From assembly GCF_041714655.1 (NCBI RefSeq), contig NZ_CP168219.1, positions 2,604,001-2,668,000 on the forward strand: a DNA stretch of 64,000 bases, in the 5' to 3' direction. Under the pieces are notes generated by a model. That model was not told the DNA's origin, made no database searches, and worked only from the letters and a program-made list of their open reading frames with translations. The position numbers and the translations under genes were made by a program. This document shows positions 59,381 to 64,000 of this stretch, piece by piece (position 1 is the stretch's first letter; each line of letters begins with the position of its first letter). This stretch comes from Pseudoroseicyclus_A sp041714655. Lineage in GTDB: Bacteria > Pseudomonadota > Alphaproteobacteria > Rhodobacterales > Rhodobacteraceae.

Positions 59381-60431
59381 GCCGGCGCGCCGCATCGGCA
59401 TCCTCGGCGGCGGGCAGCTCGGGCGGATGCTCGCCATGGCCGCCGGCAAGATCGGCCTCGCGCCGGCGGTGCTCGACCCGGCCGGGGACGCCCCCGCCGG
59501 CCAGGTCGCCCCGCTCACCGCGGCGCGCTGGGACGATGCCGAGGCGCTGGCCCGCTTCGCCCGCTCGGTCGACGTGGTGACCTACGAGTTCGAGAACATC
59601 CCCGAGGCGGCGCTCGACGCCATCGAGGCCATCGTGCCGATCCACCCGCCCCGCCGGGCGCTCGCCGTCAGCCAGGACCGGCTGGTGGAGAAGGACTTCC
59701 TCTCCGGCCTCGGCCTCACTACCGCCCCCTATGCCAAGGTGGACCATGAGGAGGAGCTCTCGCTCGCCCTCGCCACCATCGGCACCCCGGCGATCCTCAA
59801 GACCCGCCGGCTCGGCTATGACGGCAAGGGCCAGGCGCGGATCATGAGCCCGGGGGATGCGGAGGCGGCGCTCGCCGCGATGGCCGGCGCTCCGGCGGTC
59901 CTCGAGGGCTTCGTCGATTTCTCCGCCGAGATCAGCGTCATCGCGGCCCGGGGGCAGGACGGCCAGGTGGCCGCCTTCGACCCCGGCGAGAACCGGCACG
60001 AGGATGGCATCCTCCGCACCACCCGCGTCCCCGCGACTATCCCCGCGACGCTCGCCGCCGATGCGGTGCTGCTGGCGGGCCGCATCCTCAATGCGCTCGA
60101 CTATGTGGGCGTCCTCGGGGTGGAGCTCTTCGTCACCCCTGGCCGGCTCGTCGTCAACGAGATCGCGCCCCGGGTGCACAATTCGGGCCACTGGACGCAA
60201 GCCGGCTGCCTTGTCGACCAGTTCGAGCAGCATATCCGCGCCGTGGCCGGGCTGCCTCTGGGCGACGGCGCCCGGCACAGCGATGTGGAGATGGAGAACC
60301 TCATCGGCGAGGACGTCGCCAAGGTCCCCCGCCTCCTCGCGGAGGGCGCGGACCTGCATCTCTACGGCAAGGCCGAGACCCGGCCCGGCCGGAAGATGGG
60401 GCACGTCAACCGGCTGATCCGCTATCCGTGA
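59373..60431 (+). CDS. purK: 5-(carboxyamino)imidazole ribonucleotide synthase
   Basis: A 352-residue ATP-grasp enzyme making N5-CAIR from AIR, bicarbonate and ATP, the step before PurE. It has GILGGGQLGRMLAMAAGKIG at the N-terminus, the ATP-grasp LKTRRLGYDGKGQ and the NEIAPRVHNSGHWT catalytic segment. The start at 59373 overlaps purE, as in most purEK operons. Confidence 0.96.
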   Translation: MTEPARRIGILGGGQLGRMLAMAAGKIGLAPAVLDPAGDAPAGQVAPLTAARWDDAEALARFARSVDVVTYEFENIPEAALDAIEAIVPIHPPRRALAVSQDRLVEKDFLSGLGLTTAPYAKVDHEEELSLALATIGTPAILKTRRLGYDGKGQARIMSPGDAEAALAAMAGAPAVLEGFVDFSAEISVIAARGQDGQVAAFDPGENRHEDGILRTTRVPATIPATLAADAVLLAGRILNALDYVGVLGVELFVTPGRLVVNEIAPRVHNSGHWTQAGCLVDQFEQHIRAVAGLPLGDGARHSDVEMENLIGEDVAKVPRLLAEGADLHLYGKAETRPGRKMGHVNRLIRYP

Positions 60432-60439
60432 GGTCGGAG

Positions 60440-60574
60440 CGAGGGGCTGCCTGCCCCTCGTCGCCATCGGGGCTCGAACCAATGGCGCCAGCAATGGCGA
60501 CCCCCGGAGGGTATTTGAGAAGGGGCAGAGGCAGCAGGAGCCCTTGGTCCTGCCCCTTTCCAAATACCTCGGGG
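60440..60574 (-). repeat. Intergenic repeat, copy B (downstream of purK, inverted)
   Basis: About 135 bp; the reverse complement of copy A at 58697-58819 with several substitutions and an insertion of about 12 bp near the ATTGG segment. Begins 9 nt after the purK stop, so it forms the 3' end of the purEK transcript. Its outer end includes AAATACCTCGGGG, also found near 51100. Confidence 0.8.
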
Positions 60575-60639
60575 GGTGTGGGGGCCCCCGGGGCCCCCAC
60601 GACGGCGGGGGATTCGGGGGGCTGGCAAGCCCCCCACGC

Positions 60640-61632
60640 CTACCCCTCCGGCTCCGCCTTGCCGATCCCGAAAAGCCCCGTCAGCCCGCGGCTCACCAGA
60701 TTGGTCACCGAGGGCTTCTTCAGCGCCACGAAGGGCAGCGGCCGGCAGATCTCCATCGCTGCCACGCCCACGCGGGCGGTGAGGGCACCGTTGACGATGC
60801 CCTCGCCGAAGCGGCGGGAGACGCGCGTCAGGATCGAGCCGCCGGCGACGGAATGGATGAGGTCGTCCCCTACCGCCACGGCGCCGGTCGCCACCAGATG
60901 GGTCAGCACCGCCCGCACCAGCCGCCAGGCGCCGAGCGTGCCGGCGCGGCCGCCGTAGATCTCGCCGATCCGCCGGATCATCCGCATGTTGGCGGCGAGC
61001 GCCGTGAAGACATCCGCCAGCGCCAGCGGCACCAGCGCCGTCGCCATGGCCACGGCGCGGGCCGAGGCTTCGATCTCGCGGCGGGCCTGCATGTCGAGCG
61101 GCTCGAGAAGCGAGCGCTCGGCGAGGGCGAGAAGCGCGCCCGCGTCCATCACCTCGTCCTCGGCATCCTTCAAGCGTTCGAGGCCCCAGGTGAGCTCCCC
61201 CCTGCCCCGGTAGAGGCGGGCCATGCCCTCCGCCACCGCCCGCGCCTCGGTCAGCGTCGCGGCCTTGGCGGCGGCGGTCTGCAGCGTCTCAAGCCGGCCG
61301 AGCCGGGCAAAGGCGGCGAGCTCGCGAAGGGCGATGAGCGCGAGGATCAGCACCGTCCCCAGCAGAAGCACCGTGGCGATGAGGCCGAGGAGCGGGTGGG
61401 AGGCGATGAGCGCGTCGATGGCGGCCCAGGCAGCCAGCGTCAGCGCGAAGAGCACGAGCGAGCCGAAGAAGCCCCAGAAGAGCCGGGCGAGCGGCGAGCG
61501 GCGGCGGGCGGCCATGGCGGCCGCCTTCTGCATCGCGGCGCCCTGCGGCAGCGCGTCGGGGACGGGCGGCGCCACGTCGGGCCGCGCGGCCTCGGTCTCG
61601 TCGAGCTCGATGGTGAAGGGGCCGCGGCTCAT
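60640..61632 (-). CDS. ycjF: YcjF/UPF0283 family membrane protein
   Basis: A 330-residue inner-membrane protein of COG3768. Two hydrophobic segments (about 50-75 and 80-103) precede a soluble helical region with LRELAAFARLGRLETLQ and a C-terminal VRAVLTHLVATGAVAVGDDL. It is located 25 nt downstream of ycjX, its usual partner. The pair belongs to a stress-linked group in enterobacteria; its molecular role is not known. Confidence 0.9.
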   Translation of the reverse strand: MSRGPFTIELDETEAARPDVAPPVPDALPQGAAMQKAAAMAARRRSPLARLFWGFFGSLVLFALTLAAWAAIDALIASHPLLGLIATVLLLGTVLILALIALRELAAFARLGRLETLQTAAAKAATLTEARAVAEGMARLYRGRGELTWGLERLKDAEDEVMDAGALLALAERSLLEPLDMQARREIEASARAVAMATALVPLALADVFTALAANMRMIRRIGEIYGGRAGTLGAWRLVRAVLTHLVATGAVAVGDDLIHSVAGGSILTRVSRRFGEGIVNGALTARVGVAAMEICRPLPFVALKKPSVTNLVSRGLTGLFGIGKAEPEG

Positions 61633-61657
61633 GGGGCCCCCCTTGTGCGGCTGCGCG

Positions 61658-63052
61658 TCACAACTTGTCTCCGAACAGGAACTCGGCGGCCGAATCGAGC
61701 CGGATATGCGGCGGGCCCTCGCCCGGCTTCAGCGTCACGCGGGCGGGGAGGAACTTCGCGGCGGCATAGCCGTCATCCGCCCAGGCCTCCTCCCCCGCCC
61801 GGGCGGGGTGGAGGAGATGGCCGGGATCGCTCGGCAGGGCGCCGGGGTGAAAGGCCACCTGCCGGTCGCCCGCCGTCCGCCCCTTCACGACGGCCATCTC
61901 CCGGCCGCCATGCATCACCTTGTCCTCGACCGTGCAGCGCAGGCTCGCGACCGACATCGCCGCCGTGGTCGCCCCGGCGAAATCCGCCCGGTCCTTCGCT
62001 TCGCGGAGGAGCGCGGCGGCGATATTGGCGAGCGCCGGATGCTGCTCGTGGTGGAGGTGGTCGGCCTTGGTGGCCGCGAAGAGGATCTTCTCGACCCGCT
62101 TGCCGCCGAGGAGCCGGCCGAGCCAGGAGGCGCGCCCCGGGCGGAAGGCGGTGAGGATGTCGGCCATGGCGAGGCGGAGATCCTCCACCGCGCGGGGGCC
62201 AGAATGGAGCGCGCCCAGCACGTCGATCAGCACGACCTGCCGGTCGATCCGCGAGAAATGATCGCGGAAGAAGGGTTTGACGACATGGCGCTTGTAGCTC
62301 TCGAAGCGCCGCTCGAACTCATGGGCGAGCGAGCCGCGGGGCGCCTCGCCGGGGGGGAGCGGCGCGAAGGTCAGGACGGGCGAGCCCTCCATGTCCCCCG
62401 GCAGGAGGAACCGGCCGGGCCCGAGATCGGCGAAGCCCTCCTTGCGGGCGGCCTGCAGGTAGTCGGTGAAAGCGCCGGCGAGCGCCTTGGCCTTCGGCTC
62501 CTCGAGCCGCTCGGCGGGCTCGGCCTCGGAAAGGGCCTTGAGCCAGGGCGCCGCCACGGGGCGGGCCGCGGCGCGGGAGAGGACCTCGGCCGACCAGTCG
62601 GCATAGGATTTCTCCATGAGCCCAAGGTCAAGGAGCCACTCGCCGGGATAATCGACGATATCGAGATGCACGGTCTGCGGCCCCGCGAGGCGCGAGAAGA
62701 AGCCGGCGGGCTCGATGCGGAAAGAGAGGCGCAACTGGCTGATCCGCCGCGTTCCCTCCGGCCAGGTGGGGCTCGCGCCCGTCAACCGCGCCCGGTGCTC
62801 TTCGTAATCGAAGCGGGGCAGCGTGTCGTCGGGCTGCGGCTGCAGCCAGACGGAGCGGACCTCGCCGGAGGCGGCGGCGCGCAGCGCCGGCATCCGGCCC
62901 CGGTCGAGAAGATTGGCGACGAGCGAGGTGATGAAGACGGTCTTGCCCGCCTCGCTGAGGCCCGTCACCCCGAGCCGCACGACCGGGTCCGAGAACGGCG
63001 CCGTCAGCCGTTCCGTCGCCCCTTCGACGCCGCGCAGGAGCCCCTCCGCCAT
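61658..63052 (-). CDS. ycjX: YcjX family P-loop protein
   Basis: A 464-residue predicted nucleotide-binding protein of COG3106. The P-loop GLSEAGKT is at residues 31-38; VHLDIVDYPGEWLLDL and FAATKADHLHHEQHP follow as switch-like segments. ATG at 63052 is chosen because upstream in-frame codons are not conserved. It precedes ycjF and diverges from truA. Confidence 0.92.
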   Translation of the reverse strand: MAEGLLRGVEGATERLTAPFSDPVVRLGVTGLSEAGKTVFITSLVANLLDRGRMPALRAAASGEVRSVWLQPQPDDTLPRFDYEEHRARLTGASPTWPEGTRRISQLRLSFRIEPAGFFSRLAGPQTVHLDIVDYPGEWLLDLGLMEKSYADWSAEVLSRAAARPVAAPWLKALSEAEPAERLEEPKAKALAGAFTDYLQAARKEGFADLGPGRFLLPGDMEGSPVLTFAPLPPGEAPRGSLAHEFERRFESYKRHVVKPFFRDHFSRIDRQVVLIDVLGALHSGPRAVEDLRLAMADILTAFRPGRASWLGRLLGGKRVEKILFAATKADHLHHEQHPALANIAAALLREAKDRADFAGATTAAMSVASLRCTVEDKVMHGGREMAVVKGRTAGDRQVAFHPGALPSDPGHLLHPARAGEEAWADDGYAAAKFLPARVTLKPGEGPPHIRLDSAAEFLFGDKL

Positions 63053-63161
63053 GTTCGAGATGACCAATGGGGCCCCCTTCCTCGCTTGCAGGGCAATGTA
63101 GGGGCGCCACAAGCCCTTGTGTAGGGATTGATTTTGGCGCGAGCCCGGGCGAGGGAGGCGA

Positions 63162-63929
63162 ATGCCCCGCTACGCCCTTCGCATCGAGTATCACGGCGCC
63201 CCCTTCGCCGGCTGGCAGCGCCAGTCGGACCAGCCCTCCGTGCAGGGCGCACTGGAGGCGGCACTGGCGAAGCTGGAGACAGGCGAACATGGCGTCGCGG
63301 CCGCGGGGCGCACGGATGCGGGCGTCCATGCGCGCGGCCAGGTGGCGCAGTGCGACATGGCGAAGGACTGGGAGCCCTTCCGCCTGTCGGAGGCGCTGAA
63401 CCACCACCTCCGCCCCGATCCGGTGGCGGTGACGGCCTGCGCGCGTGTGGCGGAGGACTGGCACGCGCGGTTCGGCGCCATCGAGCGGCGCTACACCTAC
63501 CGCATCCTCACCCGCCGGGCGCCGGCGGTGCTCGAGGCGGGGCAGGTCTGGCGCGTGCCGGGGCCGCTCGATGCCGGCGCCATGGCGGAAGGAGCGGCCC
63601 ACTTGCTCGGCAAGCACGATTTCACCACCTTCCGCTCGTCGATGTGCCAGGCCAAGAGCCCGGTGAAGACGCTGGACCAATGCGAGGTCGAGGAGGTTGA
63701 GACCGAAGCCGGGGTGGAGATCCGCCTGCATCTGCGCGCCCGGTCGTTCCTGCACAATCAGGTTCGCTCCATCGCCGGCACGCTGGAGCGCGTCGGCTGG
63801 GGCGCCTGGCCGCCGGAGCGGGTGCGGGAGGCGCTGGAGGCCGCCGACCGCGCCGCCTGCGGGCCGGTCGCGCCGCCCGAGGGGCTCTGCATGACGGGCG
63901 TGAGCTATAAGGTCGATCCCTTCGGCTAG
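63162..63929 (+). CDS. truA: tRNA pseudouridine(38-40) synthase
   Basis: A 255-residue TruA that isomerises U38-U40 in the anticodon stem-loop of many tRNAs. The catalytic Asp52 is in AGRTDAGVHARGQV, with YHGAPFAGWQRQ at the start and RARSFLHNQVRSIAGTLERVG near the C-terminus (position about 190-210). It appears to be a single gene; 71 nt follow to the window edge with no feature. Confidence 0.96.
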   Translation: MPRYALRIEYHGAPFAGWQRQSDQPSVQGALEAALAKLETGEHGVAAAGRTDAGVHARGQVAQCDMAKDWEPFRLSEALNHHLRPDPVAVTACARVAEDWHARFGAIERRYTYRILTRRAPAVLEAGQVWRVPGPLDAGAMAEGAAHLLGKHDFTTFRSSMCQAKSPVKTLDQCEVEEVETEAGVEIRLHLRARSFLHNQVRSIAGTLERVGWGAWPPERVREALEAADRAACGPVAPPEGLCMTGVSYKVDPFG

Positions 63930-64000
63930 GCCCGGAATGTGCCAGCCGCCGGGGTGGCCGGTGGGCCTGTCTGCCCCCGTCGCCCCTGGCCGCTCCCACG

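Noticed and set aside
1..64000. CRISPR array, rRNA operon, intact prophage or transposase
   Set aside because: No regularly spaced direct repeats, rRNA-like sequence, phage structural genes or transposase domains were recognised.

Overview
The window is chromosomal DNA from a high-GC alphaproteobacterium, most probably a Rhodobacterales (Rhodobacteraceae/Paracoccaceae) species. This rests on the strong G/C third-position bias, a stand-alone mitochondrial-type ctaD, the ubiK / lgt / MidA neighbourhood, cmk-aroA-trmB on one strand, and several families common in that order (DUF2244, UPF0283/YcjX, YbjN, darcynin, DUF2218). The genus cannot be fixed from sequence reading alone.

Region 1-4345 is accessory. 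It holds a minus-strand pair, an AAA+ ATPase whose 3' end overlaps a large subtilisin-like protease gene, followed by about 0.7 kb without a convincing gene that contains a 15-bp perfect inverted repeat. Region 4346-11102 is a carbohydrate module: a LacI regulator diverges from a sugar-binding protein, a single-domain ABC ATPase, a permease, a ribitol-dehydrogenase-like SDR and a FGGY kinase with the D-ribulokinase TCSLV motif. Together they look like uptake and catabolism of a pentitol/pentulose such as ribitol. Region 11169-13380 is a TetR regulator diverging from darcynin, SDR and DoxX-like genes. Region 13470-17435 is a DUF2218 gene and a four-gene FatBDCE/YclQNOP-like ferric-siderophore importer.

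Region 17555-34191 is mixed housekeeping and conserved unknowns: YegP, a glycosyltransferase-fold protein, SIMPL, a 1250-residue Pro/Ala-rich membrane protein with GspL-like and GspC-like ends, a Kef-type antiporter, UPF0280-like, cmk, a membrane protein, aroA, trmB fused to an ABM monooxygenase domain, YbjN, an M42 peptidase, EamA, LysR and UbiK. Region 34290-41930 has lgt-MidA, a copper module (copA with two YHS domains diverging from cueR across a typical MerR-type promoter), an MsrQ-like protein, tRNA-Leu(GAG), and LytTR overlapping lipB.

Region 42146-53222 has ctaD and DUF2244, yqeY diverging from carA, a processive-type glycosyltransferase preceded by a CtrA-like box, GntR, a HAD nucleotidase, a small lipoprotein, a UbiH-like hydroxylase, two tandem Lrp/AsnC regulators and divergent ilvC. 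Region 53353-64000 has a small exported protein, a HicAB toxin-antitoxin pair, a three-gene ABC / Tat-exported-protein set that may be metal-related, alkaline phosphatase, purEK between two inverted copies of an intergenic repeat, ycjF-ycjX and truA.

No CRISPR array, rRNA, intact prophage or transposase was seen. The best candidates for something undescribed are the protease/AAA+ pair, the TrmB-ABM fusion, the GspL/GspC-like giant protein, and the ABC plus DUF3299-like set.
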